Below, in pieces: positions 1 through 9,124 of a stretch of 38,334 nucleotides of DNA. How positions within the stretch are numbered: the first letter of the stretch is position 1; each line of letters opens with the position of its first letter. Source of the DNA: Peloplasma aerotolerans (lineage in GTDB: Bacteria > Bacillota_I > Bacilli_A > Acholeplasmatales > Acholeplasmataceae); contig NZ_JASCXW010000018.1 of the NCBI RefSeq assembly GCF_030012175.1, forward strand, positions 1-38,334, written 5' to 3'. Both the position numbers and the translations under genes were made by a program. The notes under the pieces are model-generated. The model saw only the letters and a program-made list of their open reading frames with translations, was not told where the DNA came from and searched no databases.

Positions 1-3
1 AAA

Positions 4-30
4 TCAAAAAAAGACTAAATGACTTTAGTC
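4..30 (-). terminator. Rho-independent terminator after the 354-residue membrane protein gene
   Basis: A 7-bp stem (13-19 with 24-30, loop TGAC) is followed on the minus strand by a run of seven T at about 12-6. It lies 30 bases past the stop of the upstream minus-strand gene, so it probably ends the two-gene membrane protein operon. Confidence 0.7.
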
Positions 31-59
31 CTTTATCGTGTTGAAATATTTCTTATAGA

Positions 60-1124
60 TTAATTTAGCTCTATAATTTCTTTTTGCTGGATAGACCTTC
101 TTTTATAATTAATTATCAACTTAAGATCATTAAATAAAATGAAAAGTCCAATAATGATCATCAGATAAATTGGTATGGAATATAACCAATAATTTTGGAA
201 AATAAATACTGCTAAGAACCCAAAAACAACCCATGATGCAGGTAACACTATAGATATAACTAACAATGATTTTCTCATACTGAAAAGATTAAAGACGCTT
301 CTACATATTACCCACATGTAAAAACAAAATGCTAACAAATGAATATAAAATACATGAATTGTGTATTCAATAGGTAGTAGATAAATCAGAGGGAATCCAT
401 TTGTGTTAGGATACTTATATAGTGTTGCAATACGAAGTGCATACATTACAAAAGGAATTGCTGTTATCATCCATAGACCATTATACAAAGATTTTTTCGA
501 TGTGTTTATCTCAATATGATCTCTATTCAGGAATATAAATATCATTACTCCAATAATTAATATACCACCTTGAACTGAGATCCAATATATTGATTGATAT
601 CCTAATATAAAATTCCAATAAATCAAACGATAAATAAATGTCATTAAAGCAATCATTAAAGAAGTGAATTTGAAGATTATCATTTTTCTTTTCGACAAAT
701 AATCTGAATGTCGAACGTAGACAATAAGCAGAACTAGAATTAAAACAATACTTAAAGGTTCTATTAATCTGATCATTACCTGCAAAATCCCAACATTAGG
801 AATATTTAAAGCAGAGAATATATTATATCCAATTAAAAAACCAATTGCGATAAATACAAGTTCTTCTATTTTACATGACTCCATCTCTTTAGGATATGTA
901 GCAACTATTAGCAAGGTATATATTGCTATCCAGTAAAAATTAGGTGATACGAAAAAACTGTACTCCATATAACTTGATAAGTGAGTGAGTAGCAATATAA
1001 AAAACTGGTTACGGCCCCAATTATTAATAATAAATAAGCGAGATGACATAAATACTCCTATAAATAATAACAACAGTCCTAATATAAGTAATATGACATG
1101 TGTATACTTGCGTATAAATTGCAT
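60..1124 (-). CDS. Polytopic membrane protein of unknown function (354 aa)
   Basis: I do not recognise this family. The protein is very hydrophobic, with roughly nine or ten membrane segments spread from residue 8 to residue 335 and a short basic tail (KRRSIQQKE). No catalytic motif, nucleotide-binding loop or transporter signature is visible. The start is supported by an AAAGGAGA ribosome site about six bases upstream. It lies 29 bases after the 87-residue membrane protein gene, so the two are probably co-transcribed, and a terminator follows it at 4-30. A sensor, flippase or stress-related membrane protein would all be possible. Confidence is high that it is a gene and very low for any function. 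Confidence 0.8.
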   Translation of the reverse strand: MQFIRKYTHVILLILGLLLLFIGVFMSSRLFIINNWGRNQFFILLLTHLSSYMEYSFFVSPNFYWIAIYTLLIVATYPKEMESCKIEELVFIAIGFLIGYNIFSALNIPNVGILQVMIRLIEPLSIVLILVLLIVYVRHSDYLSKRKMIIFKFTSLMIALMTFIYRLIYWNFILGYQSIYWISVQGGILIIGVMIFIFLNRDHIEINTSKKSLYNGLWMITAIPFVMYALRIATLYKYPNTNGFPLIYLLPIEYTIHVFYIHLLAFCFYMWVICRSVFNLFSMRKSLLVISIVLPASWVVFGFLAVFIFQNYWLYSIPIYLMIIIGLFILFNDLKLIINYKRRSIQQKEIIELN

Positions 1125-1153
1125 ATAGATCTCCTTTTTTATTTAATCAATAC

Positions 1154-1417
1154 TCAACTTCTTTTTATTGACAACCCATTCAAACAAATAAGGAAGACAG
1201 CTAGAGGTAATCCATACAATTGAAATAATCCCCATGCAATGACTCCTAAAACTGGAGCAAGCTCTTCAAATGTATAGTTTTGCAAAATATCCAAAATATC
1301 TTGCCATTCGAAAGCACCAAAACCAAGGCTCATAAATAGACTGTTAACTGAAATCGTAAACAAAATCATTGTTACTAAGCTGATAATCATAAAAATAAAC
1401 ATGATTAGTTTTCTCAT
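1154..1417 (-). CDS. Small two-segment membrane protein of unknown function (87 aa)
   Basis: The protein has two hydrophobic segments, about residues 4-32 and 55-80, with an acidic and aromatic stretch between them (EWQDILDILQNYTFEE). It resembles no family I can name. An AGGGGAG ribosome site precedes the ATG, and the gene stops with TGA. It is the first gene after the extended -10 promoter at 1475-1483 and sits directly upstream of the 354-residue membrane protein, so the pair may act together in the membrane. That partnership is inference from spacing only. Confidence 0.75.
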   Translation of the reverse strand: MRKLIMFIFMIISLVTMILFTISVNSLFMSLGFGAFEWQDILDILQNYTFEELAPVLGVIAWGLFQLYGLPLAVFLICLNGLSIKRS

Positions 1418-1474
1418 TTTTCTCCCCTTTTATATACTTGATTATGATGACATATTATATTTATAATCCATATA

Positions 1475-1483
1475 ATTATAACA
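1475..1483 (-). promoter_or_regulatory. Extended -10 promoter for the two-gene membrane protein operon
   Basis: The minus strand reads TGTTATAAT, an extended -10 (TGn plus TATAAT), about 58 bases before the start at 1417. No good -35 is present, which is usual for extended -10 promoters. The same nonamer precedes the mscS-like, photolyase and heliorhodopsin genes. Confidence 0.5.
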
Positions 1484-1539
1484 TCAAACTTGAAATAATG
1501 AAGCTTTTTATAATAACTGAATTATTAACAAAAAATAAC

Positions 1540-1569
1540 AAAAACACACCATAAAAACAACTATGGTGT
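1540..1569 (-). terminator. Rho-independent terminator overlapping the stop of the 268-aa lipoprotein gene
   Basis: The 8-bp stem ACACCATA/TATGGTGT (1546-1553 with 1562-1569) has an 8-base loop and is followed on the minus strand by T-rich sequence. The stem includes the last codons and the stop of the lipoprotein gene. Confidence 0.7.
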
Positions 1570-2367
1570 ATCCGGATACCCAGCTAGAGAACGATGTAAT
1601 ATTAATGCTTCTTCATTTGGAATTTGAATGGTTACAACTTCAACAGTATCATGTGAGTATGTCCCACTTAAACTATATGGATTAATAGTACCTGAAGATA
1701 CTTCAATATCTTGCATTCCAGAAACACTAACACTAATTAAATTTAAATTATCATCAATCAAAAGTATAAATGTGAAATATGGATTGTTTAATACACCTAA
1801 TTCTATAAGATTTGGTTCTATTAAACATAGTGTTTCATAATCCAAAACTATTTCTATTTGATGAAACTCAAAAATTTCATTGTACGTGATATTTAACAGT
1901 GACAAATCAACAGTAGAAAAGTCAGGTTTTAATCTGGGTATGAGCTTGTAGTTACTTTGATTGGAATCACTTTTTCTGTCATGTGATACGTACTCATGAA
2001 CACTAAAAGATTCCTTAAACTCTTCATCTTGTTCATCAAATATAAATCTTTGCTGGTAAATATAATCATTATTCTGTGCGTCTTGGAAAAACCAGTCATT
2101 AACTCTTGTTTTATTTCCATCGACCAATCTGTCAGATTTATAAGTAATCATCACTTGATCATTTGCAAAGTCAACAAGCATTTCCGTATCATTTTCAATC
2201 ATTGAGTTTTCATCATAATATCTATTTAAGCTAAGATGCCCCCAATAATACTCTGATTCATTTATTTTGAGATTCTCAAGAATCATCTCTGGTGTGTAAC
2301 TTTTTTGACAGCCCATCGTAATTAATGTAATACTAACGATTAATAAAATATAATATGTTTTTTTCAT
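1561..2367 (-). CDS. Lipoprotein of unknown function (268 aa)
   Basis: The N-terminus has two lysines, a hydrophobic core and a lipobox ending ITMGC, so Cys20 is the likely lipidation site and the mature protein would sit on the outer face of the membrane. The rest is acidic and predicted to be rich in beta structure, like the LolA/LppX-type folds of many Gram-positive lipoproteins, but I see no diagnostic motif. An AGGGGGA ribosome site precedes the ATG. Its start is only 21 bases after the encoded CCA end of the tRNA-Thr gene, leaving little room for its own promoter, so it is probably read from upstream, through the lipid kinase and the tRNA. Confidence 0.8.
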   Translation of the reverse strand: MKKTYYILLIVSITLITMGCQKSYTPEMILENLKINESEYYWGHLSLNRYYDENSMIENDTEMLVDFANDQVMITYKSDRLVDGNKTRVNDWFFQDAQNNDYIYQQRFIFDEQDEEFKESFSVHEYVSHDRKSDSNQSNYKLIPRLKPDFSTVDLSLLNITYNEIFEFHQIEIVLDYETLCLIEPNLIELGVLNNPYFTFILLIDDNLNLISVSVSGMQDIEVSSGTINPYSLSGTYSHDTVEVVTIQIPNEEALILHRSLAGYPDTP

Positions 2368-2388
2368 ATATCCCCCTAATGTTTTTTA

Positions 2389-2464
2389 TGGTGCCGAAAA
2401 TAGGATTCGAACCTACGACCTGCTGATTACGAGACAGTTACTCTACCATCTGAGTTATTTCGGC
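2389..2464 (-). tRNA. tRNA-Thr (anticodon CGU)
   Basis: The minus strand folds as a tRNA. It has a 7-bp acceptor stem (GCCGAAA/TTTCGGC), a 4-bp D stem (ACTC/GAGT) and an anticodon loop CTCGTAA with anticodon CGU. The 5-bp T stem has one G-U pair around TTCGAAT, and the 3' CCA is encoded. It should read ACG codons. The anticodon stem is irregular: ACTGT faces TCAGC, so pair 31:39 is U-U and pair 27:43 is A-C, leaving three normal pairs. The gene begins one base after the lipid kinase stop codon and ends 21 bases before the lipoprotein start, which suggests it is cut out of a longer transcript. Confidence 0.9.
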
Positions 2465-2465
2465 C

Positions 2466-3365
2466 TTAGAAATATCTTTTCTTTCTTTTCGGACTTGCAA
2501 AAACCTTGATAGCTTTTTTTTGTGTTTTAATGACGATATTACCTTTACATGCATATTCCCCATCGACATTCCATTCAACATTTGAACTTGTTTCTATTTC
2601 AAATTTGGACGATACCAAATGAATATCTTCTCTTAATTTTTTGCCACCTCGAATAAACGATGACAAAAGTCTAAATCTCCAAAATGATTTAGCTCTCTTA
2701 AAAAATCTTAACTCGAATAAACCATCATTAAGCTTTGATTCTGAGAAATTAACTAAGCTCATTCCACCAACTCGATTTGTGCTCAAACCAAGTATCATTA
2801 CACATTCACAGGATAAATATTGATGATCGTATTTAACTTTGACTGGATAACGATAATCATGTGAGAAATCTTTCATTGCTTCAATCACATATGCGAAGTA
2901 TCCGTATTTCTTAATATGTCTTCTTGTTACATCATAACTGATTCTGCTTAGAATTCCAGATGCTACAGTATACAAGAAATATCTTTCATTGAGTTGATTA
3001 ACATCCATTTCAACTGGCTTTTCATTGAAGTATATTTTTAGTGATCTTTTAATATTTTTGTTGATGCCCAAAATAGCAGCAATATCATTTGCTGTCCCAC
3101 TTGGCAGTAGACCTAAAATAGGTTTTTTTTCGGAATTCATCATACCGTTAAGTACTTCATTAACAGTGCCATCTCCACCTGCAACTAAAAAAACATCATA
3201 ATGTTTTGATTCTATTGCTGAAACCTTTTCTAAATCTTTAGGCTCTTTTGATTCATAGATATCAATTTCATGATTTGTTTTACTGAATTCTTTGATGATC
3301 TTAGCTAGATTTGATTTAAAATTAGCTCTACCACTGACCGGATTATACATTAACAGAAATTTCAT
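2466..3365 (-). CDS. Diacylglycerol kinase family lipid kinase (DagK/YegS-like)
   Basis: This is a soluble lipid kinase that uses ATP to phosphorylate diacylglycerol or a related lipid at the membrane surface, returning it to phospholipid synthesis. The N-terminal kinase domain shows NPVSGR at residues 8-13, the nucleotide-binding GGDGTVNE around residue 64 and the LPSGTAND motif near residue 87. The C-terminal beta-sandwich domain carries NVDGE near residue 267. Its length of 299 residues is normal for the YegS/BmrU/DgkB group. The exact substrate (diacylglycerol, undecaprenol or a sphingoid base) cannot be told from sequence. The preceding terminator at 3413-3445 means its own promoter must lie in 3366-3412, where TATGAT is the only -10 candidate. 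The tRNA-Thr gene starts one base after its stop. Confidence 0.9.
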   Translation of the reverse strand: MKFLLMYNPVSGRANFKSNLAKIIKEFSKTNHEIDIYESKEPKDLEKVSAIESKHYDVFLVAGGDGTVNEVLNGMMNSEKKPILGLLPSGTANDIAAILGINKNIKRSLKIYFNEKPVEMDVNQLNERYFLYTVASGILSRISYDVTRRHIKKYGYFAYVIEAMKDFSHDYRYPVKVKYDHQYLSCECVMILGLSTNRVGGMSLVNFSESKLNDGLFELRFFKRAKSFWRFRLLSSFIRGGKKLREDIHLVSSKFEIETSSNVEWNVDGEYACKGNIVIKTQKKAIKVFASPKRKKRYF

Positions 3366-3401
3366 ATGTTATTTGCCTCTTTGTGACATTTTATCATAGT
3401 T

Positions 3402-3445
3402 TAAAAATAAAAAAAAGAGTTGTGGAGCAAACACACAACTCTTTT
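3402..3445 (-). terminator. Strong terminator of the pectin operon
   Basis: A perfect 12-bp stem (3413-3424 with 3434-3445, 9-base loop) is followed on the minus strand by TTTTTTTTATTTTT-like sequence. It lies 15 bases beyond the stop of the 1884-residue protein and closes the 13.5-kb minus-strand operon. Confidence 0.9.
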
Positions 3446-3459
3446 ATGTATATTTTGTC

Positions 3460-6400
3460 TTAACTTAATTCATAGAAGCTAGATACTGCATTGAATGTCC
3501 ATAAATCACTACTTGTAATATTTGCTAAATTTGTAGTCCACCATGCATCATCTACTGTTGTAATGCTTGTATCAATGATATATTCAGCATCGACTACTTG
3601 TCTATTGAGTGTACCTACCACTGTGATATCTATCATGTAAATATTTGTTATATTTGCATTACGATCACCTGATACATGACCTACATTAGTGCTTGATGCA
3701 TTAATAGTTCCAGTGAAAACGACATCTGATAAATTCATTGTCATACCATCAACACTAGGTCTACCTAATATACCAGCGACATATTGTCCACCATTAACGG
3801 TTGCACTAATCACAACTCGATTTACATTAAGGATTAATGCTGCACCACCTTTGACTTCACCATATAAGCCACCAGAACGGTTAGCTGCATTGACTTCTAC
3901 ATTACGAATTTCAACATCACTAATTGTTATTGCTGCCCCATCAGTTAAACCAATGAGTCCACCAGCAGCTGCACCAGCATTAGTAATTGTTGTGTTTTGA
4001 ATCAATACATTTGATATTGTGATTTCAAATCCTGGTTTTGTGTAACCTAATAAACCACCAACACCATTTGAGTTGTTACCTGATACTGAAGAGTTGATAA
4101 CTTTAACATTATGTATATTAACATTGTTTCCATCAACTTCACCTACTAATGTACCTGCTCTACCAGTAGATATTATTTCTACATTATCAAGTGTAAGATT
4201 AGTTATGGTTGCTCCATTAACTCTACTGAATAAACCTAAACGGTCTCCACCATTTATGGTTAAATTCATAATAGACTTTCCATTTCCATCAAGTGTTCTT
4301 GTAAAATTATAATTGACTGGAGTCCAATTATAGCCAGTAAAATCTAAATCATTTTCTAAATAATATGCTGATTCAGTTCCACCTGTTGTTGCAATCGTAT
4401 AAAACTCTTCAATAGTTGTAATTGCTGTTCCAACTGGACCTTCATCTACAACTTCTTCCCATTTAGCATATAATGTGATATCTTCTGTAACGACATCTAC
4501 ATCAAAATCCCATAAGGTATCAAATGTTGCTTCTATAAACCAACCTTCAAATGTATAGCCAAATTTTGAAGGTTCCGCAGGTTCAGTTATCAATTCATTT
4601 TCTTCAACTTGAACTGGACTAACTGATGATCCACCATCAACATCAAATGTGACAGTATAATAAACCGCAGGTTCAACTGGATCCAATTCAGGAACTGTAT
4701 ATGCTAATTGATAGAACTCTTGAGCATTAATGCTCCATGAAGTGTGTTCACTTATAGCTGGTAAGTTTGTTTCCCACCATGTTTGATTTAAACCTGATAA
4801 ATCTTCTAGGTCATATGCTGGGTCATTTGCAACACCGATTGTTCCAATAACAGCATCAGCTAGATGAGTAAATACATCTGTAAATACTGGTGTTGTATTA
4901 TCGGCTGTACCTACACGGCCAAGTAATCCACTAGATTGTGATTGTGAACCGTTGTAAGTGATTTGTAGATCAACAAACATATTTGATGCAGTAAGTGAGC
5001 CTCTATTATAATAACCAACAAGTGCACCAGTTGCTCTACCAATGAGTTCTGAATTTTCAATAACGATACGATCTAATGTAACTACAGCTGCTATGTCATT
5101 AGTATAACCTAGGACAGCTCCAACACCAGAATCAGTATTATCATTAGCACTACTTGCTGTTGTGCCGTAAACATAGAAATCAGTAATATTAGTTTCTGCT
5201 AATACTTGACCTCCAAAGAACCCAACGTTCTTAGCTGTTGTTTCTAAAACTGTATCAACAATAACTATATGGTTAGCAGTAACTTTATTCGCTATTTGTC
5301 CAATTAAGCCACCAACGCCTTCATTTGCAGTACCGGTTGCTTTAGAGTTGATAATTGTAACATTTTCTAAAATTGCTGGATTGTTTTGTAATCTACCCGC
5401 AATAATACCGGTACGACCACCAGAATTAAGTACTTCTGTGTTGACGATGATTAAATCATAAATGGTTGCACCATCAATCATTTGGAAAATACCCATTCTT
5501 CCGGATCCAGTAATTGTGATATTTGAAACAACAAAACCATTACCATTTAATACGCCATTAAATGCAACACCATTTCCTGTTTGTGTCCATGGAACTCCAG
5601 TAAAGTCGATATCATTTTCTAAAATATAATGAGTACCACTTGTATCAATTGTCATTGCCATGAATTCTGAAGCTGTTGAAATTGATGTTGGGATAATTTC
5701 TTCCCACTTCGCAAATAATGTGATATCTTCAGTTACTGTATCAACATCAAAATCCCATAAGTTATCAAATGTTGCTTCTTTATACCAACCTTTAAATGTA
5801 TAACCATCTTTTGTTGGGTCTGCTGGTTTAGTCGCTAAACCATCTTCAGCAACAACTTGCATTTCAACACTTGTTCCACCATCAACATCAAATGTTACAT
5901 TGTATGTAACTTCAGGTATGATTTCCCATTTCGCATACAATGTAGTGTTTTGTGTAACAACATCAATATCAAAATTCCATAAGTTGTCGAATGTTGCTTC
6001 TTTATACCAACCTTCAAATGTATAACCATCTTTTGTTGGTTCTGCAGGTTCAGTAATCATAGAACCTTCATAAACACCTAATATGGGATCAACACTAGAA
6101 CCTTCATCAACATCAAATGTGACATCGTATGTAGGTAATGCTTCATATTTCCCATAAAGCGTGACATCTTGTGTTACAACGTATCCTTCTGAAAGCGGAA
6201 TTGTCATTTCACTATCTGTGAACCATCCAACAAAGTTGTATCCTTCAACAAGCGGTGCGCCGTAACTAAATGTTAAGCCTTCTCTAACTTGAATCACTTC
6301 TTGAGGTTGTGAAGCATTATAAATAAGTGTGACATCAAATGTAGGTCTAGCTGCGTCTTTATAGTTAGCTAAAGCATATGTGCTATTTGTATCAAATGTC

Positions 6401-9114
6401 CAAAGCGGATGATCAACAAATACCGGTAAGTTCGAGCTCCACCATGCTTGGTTTTCAGGTATTGCAATATTCGTTAAATTTTGAACTTGAGCATGCTCTA
6501 CTGTACCAGTCAGTGATCCAAAGATATGTGTTTGATCAAGATATGATGCTTCATCATTCACACGTCCGATTAAACCAGCATGTGTGCGATCAGGATGTGT
6601 AAATGCAACTTGAACGTATGCATGATTAATAGTTGCACTACCAGGTAAACGATTGTATCCAATTAAAGCTCCACCCATAACAGCATTAACTGTTGAACCG
6701 ACAATAACAACACGTTCAGCTTCAACAACTGAAGTTAATGAATCTCTAATATATCCTACAAATCCTCCAGCAGCTAAGTCTGTTCCGGTTGCTGTAGAAA
6801 TGACTGTAACATTATTAACGTAGATATCTTTTGCGTCTAGTAAGCCACCATCAACACGTCCAACAACGCCACCAACATTCTTTTGACCTGTTGCTTGTAC
6901 TGTTGAATCGATAATTGCTATATTACTAAGTTCTGTCTTGCGTGAAACTAAACCGATGACACCGCCAACACCATTAGAGTTTTCAGCAGTTACGGATGAA
7001 TTCATGATAACAATATTCATGACGACGGAATCATTATTTTCAACACGACCAACTAATACACCGCCCCGTTCAACAGAAGTTATGGTTGCATTGTCAATAA
7101 CTAAATCACGTACTGTCGCCCCGTTTAATCTAGGGAAAATACCTCCATAATTGCCACCTGTGCGGTTAATTGTAATATTGGATAAAGTATGACCATTACC
7201 ATAAATCTTGCCTCTAATCGAAGCATTATGTTCTGGGAATACTAAACCTGTAAAATCGAGATCTGCAACAATTGCAAAGCTTGTATTAATAACACCACTA
7301 CTATCTGGAGTCGTTAGTGTGATAAAGTCTTGTGCTGTTGCAATTTCAGTTACTGCCTCAAATATTAATGTATGAGAAACTATATTTGACTCACCAAATA
7401 AATCAACAACAAAATGTATAAATGTATTGTTTCCCACTTCTATATCTTCTATTAACGTTGAAATGCCTGTGATTTCAACAGACGTTCCTGCCATAATTGT
7501 TTCTACGGTTTCAGTTTCATTACTTGACAAGATATAATATAAATCTCCTTGTGGTTGAATGGTTGTAACAGTTATATCTGTTGTATTTTCTAAATATCCT
7601 ACAACTGTCGATACCACTTGAGTAATCTCATTAGGATCACCTACTGCATAAACAATAACCTCTTGTGTTACAACTTTATTATCTAATGGATTATCTAGGT
7701 TTGTAAATGTATATGTTACAACATAATCTCCCGCAACACTAGTGTCAACTGGATTATCAATTGTAAGTGTATAATCTATATCTAGTATAAGTTCTCTTTG
7801 TGTACCATATAGATTTCTAACAACTGGTGCATCCACAGTGAATGTACCATCTTCTTCAACTGATACTGATGGTCTAATACCAGTAACTTCACCAATTTCT
7901 ATAAGTTCAGTTGGTCTTGGCATTGCTTCTATGCGATTTGCTAAAATATTTGTTATGTAAGCAGGAGGTCTAAGTTCAGTCGTTGTTGAACTACCAGAAC
8001 GAATGAATAGACTTTGTAAACTGGTTGTACCTGTGAATTCGACTGGTCCTGGAGTCATACTCATAAGTTGTCCATTATCTTCATAATAGAAAACTTCAAG
8101 TGTTTTATCTGCCAAATTGACTTCTGCTCTTAATGTATACCACTTATTGACTTCGATGTCTGTCTTCATTAATGGTCCATTATCTGTACGATAGAATAAT
8201 GCAGCACCATCAACCCCAAATGCTACAACTGGAGATGATGAAGATGACTGAATATTAATCGGTGAACCATTTGATGTTGCAGTTTGCATCACATCAACTT
8301 CAATAATAACCAAATCATACGCATGTACAATAGGTGCTTCTATTTGCAACTCTAATAAAGCTTCAAGTTTTAATGCTTGAGAGCCACCAGGTATTGCTGC
8401 TGGTGCAGAATCAACAACAGTAAATATTGAGTTGCCGCTCTTACCAGAAACTGGTCCCCAAATCGTTGTTTGATCCAAAACATTGCCAAGCGGATAATTG
8501 AACGTTTCATTGATGATAGGTTCAGTTTCCTCTAGACTCGGTAATGCAATCACTGTTGCAGTAAATTCTTTTGTCCGTGTGACTGAGCCTTTTGATAGTG
8601 TTGCAGTAAGTGTTACAGTTTGATCGCCTTCCTCAAAAGTAGGTTGTGTAATCACACCATTGGCTGCAATGTATTCAGTCTTATCAATAACCCAACTGAT
8701 ATCTACACCTTGAACTGGATATGTTGTAGGTAATATCAAACGAGGTGAGCTATTTGTTAACGCAGATAAGTCTGGTAACGTTAGCCATGTATGAGTTGCA
8801 TCAACCGCTTCTTGATCTGTTGGACCAGAAGGCTCATTCCATTTTGCATACAATGTAATGTCTGCCACTACAACATCTGTTGCAAAATTCCACTGGTTGG
8901 TTAACTCGCTGTCTTTAAACCAACCTCCAAATTCATAATTTGCTCTTGTAGGTGCTGTAGGTGCTGTGATTGTTGAATCTTTTTCAACATCTGTAATCGC
9001 AGCAACAGCAGAACCTCCATTTGATTCAAATGTAACAGTATATGTTCTACTGCCACAAGCAACCAAAACGAAAATGAGCAATAATGCACTAAACGTACTT
9101 AATATTTTTCTCAT
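3460..9114 (-). CDS. Giant modular surface lipoprotein with InlB-type repeats and three beta-helix modules (1884 aa)
   Basis: The N-terminus is a lipoprotein signal with lipobox LVAC, so Cys20 is probably lipidated and the protein displayed outside the cell. Domains in order: InlB/Flg_new-type repeat (24-92), atrophied bacterial Ig-like domain (98-190), concanavalin-like jelly-roll (about 200-400), Ig-like region (400-585), beta-helix module 1 (588-917), three tandem InlB-type repeats (920-1141), beta-helix module 2 (1143-1478), a fifth InlB-type repeat (1485-1556) and beta-helix module 3 (1563-1884). The modules carry GLUG-like turns such as VGGLIG and each closes with WWxxNL followed by a Trp and Tyr tail. 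No enzyme motif or LPXTG anchor is seen. As last gene of a pectin-use operon it may bind plant polysaccharide or hold the lyases; this is inference. Ribosome site GGGAGG fits the start. Confidence 0.85.
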   Translation of the reverse strand: MRKILSTFSALLLIFVLVACGSRTYTVTFESNGGSAVAAITDVEKDSTITAPTAPTRANYEFGGWFKDSELTNQWNFATDVVVADITLYAKWNEPSGPTDQEAVDATHTWLTLPDLSALTNSSPRLILPTTYPVQGVDISWVIDKTEYIAANGVITQPTFEEGDQTVTLTATLSKGSVTRTKEFTATVIALPSLEETEPIINETFNYPLGNVLDQTTIWGPVSGKSGNSIFTVVDSAPAAIPGGSQALKLEALLELQIEAPIVHAYDLVIIEVDVMQTATSNGSPINIQSSSSSPVVAFGVDGAALFYRTDNGPLMKTDIEVNKWYTLRAEVNLADKTLEVFYYEDNGQLMSMTPGPVEFTGTTSLQSLFIRSGSSTTTELRPPAYITNILANRIEAMPRPTELIEIGEVTGIRPSVSVEEDGTFTVDAPVVRNLYGTQRELILDIDYTLTIDNPVDTSVAGDYVVTYTFTNLDNPLDNKVVTQEVIVYAVGDPNEITQVVSTVVGYLENTTDITVTTIQPQGDLYYILSSNETETVETIMAGTSVEITGISTLIEDIEVGNNTFIHFVVDLFGESNIVSHTLIFEAVTEIATAQDFITLTTPDSSGVINTSFAIVADLDFTGLVFPEHNASIRGKIYGNGHTLSNITINRTGGNYGGIFPRLNGATVRDLVIDNATITSVERGGVLVGRVENNDSVVMNIVIMNSSVTAENSNGVGGVIGLVSRKTELSNIAIIDSTVQATGQKNVGGVVGRVDGGLLDAKDIYVNNVTVISTATGTDLAAGGFVGYIRDSLTSVVEAERVVIVGSTVNAVMGGALIGYNRLPGSATINHAYVQVAFTHPDRTHAGLIGRVNDEASYLDQTHIFGSLTGTVEHAQVQNLTNIAIPENQAWWSSNLPVFVDHPLWTFDTNSTYALANYKDAARPTFDVTLIYNASQPQEVIQVREGLTFSYGAPLVEGYNFVGWFTDSEMTIPLSEGYVVTQDVTLYGKYEALPTYDVTFDVDEGSSVDPILGVYEGSMITEPAEPTKDGYTFEGWYKEATFDNLWNFDIDVVTQNTTLYAKWEIIPEVTYNVTFDVDGGTSVEMQVVAEDGLATKPADPTKDGYTFKGWYKEATFDNLWDFDVDTVTEDITLFAKWEEIIPTSISTASEFMAMTIDTSGTHYILENDIDFTGVPWTQTGNGVAFNGVLNGNGFVVSNITITGSGRMGIFQMIDGATIYDLIIVNTEVLNSGGRTGIIAGRLQNNPAILENVTIINSKATGTANEGVGGLIGQIANKVTANHIVIVDTVLETTAKNVGFFGGQVLAETNITDFYVYGTTASSANDNTDSGVGAVLGYTNDIAAVVTLDRIVIENSELIGRATGALVGYYNRGSLTASNMFVDLQITYNGSQSQSSGLLGRVGTADNTTPVFTDVFTHLADAVIGTIGVANDPAYDLEDLSGLNQTWWETNLPAISEHTSWSINAQEFYQLAYTVPELDPVEPAVYYTVTFDVDGGSSVSPVQVEENELITEPAEPSKFGYTFEGWFIEATFDTLWDFDVDVVTEDITLYAKWEEVVDEGPVGTAITTIEEFYTIATTGGTESAYYLENDLDFTGYNWTPVNYNFTRTLDGNGKSIMNLTINGGDRLGLFSRVNGATITNLTLDNVEIISTGRAGTLVGEVDGNNVNIHNVKVINSSVSGNNSNGVGGLLGYTKPGFEITISNVLIQNTTITNAGAAAGGLIGLTDGAAITISDVEIRNVEVNAANRSGGLYGEVKGGAALILNVNRVVISATVNGGQYVAGILGRPSVDGMTMNLSDVVFTGTINASSTNVGHVSGDRNANITNIYMIDITVVGTLNRQVVDAEYIIDTSITTVDDAWWTTNLANITSSDLWTFNAVSSFYELS
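4445..6345 (-). repeat. InlB/Flg_new-type repeats inside the giant surface protein
   Basis: Four copies of a repeat of about 74 codons lie here: three in tandem at about 6345-5692 and one alone at 4660-4445. They share the pattern VTFDVDxGxSV, GYTFEGW, ATFDxLW and TLYAKWE. The copies ending near 5760 and 5982 remain close at DNA level with an offset of 222 bases, pointing to fairly recent duplication. A fifth, more diverged copy sits at the N-terminus, near 9045-8838. Confidence 0.8.
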
Positions 9115-9124
9115 AAATCCTCCC

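Noticed and set aside
4400-6350. Repeated DNA considered as a CRISPR array or mobile repeat
   Set aside because: The repeats are long, coding, in frame and diverged as protein domains; no short identical repeats with unique spacers occur.
6378-6602. Plus-strand open frame of 74 codons inside the giant surface protein gene
   Set aside because: It lies wholly opposite a strong coding frame in a repetitive region and has no ribosome site or own promoter.
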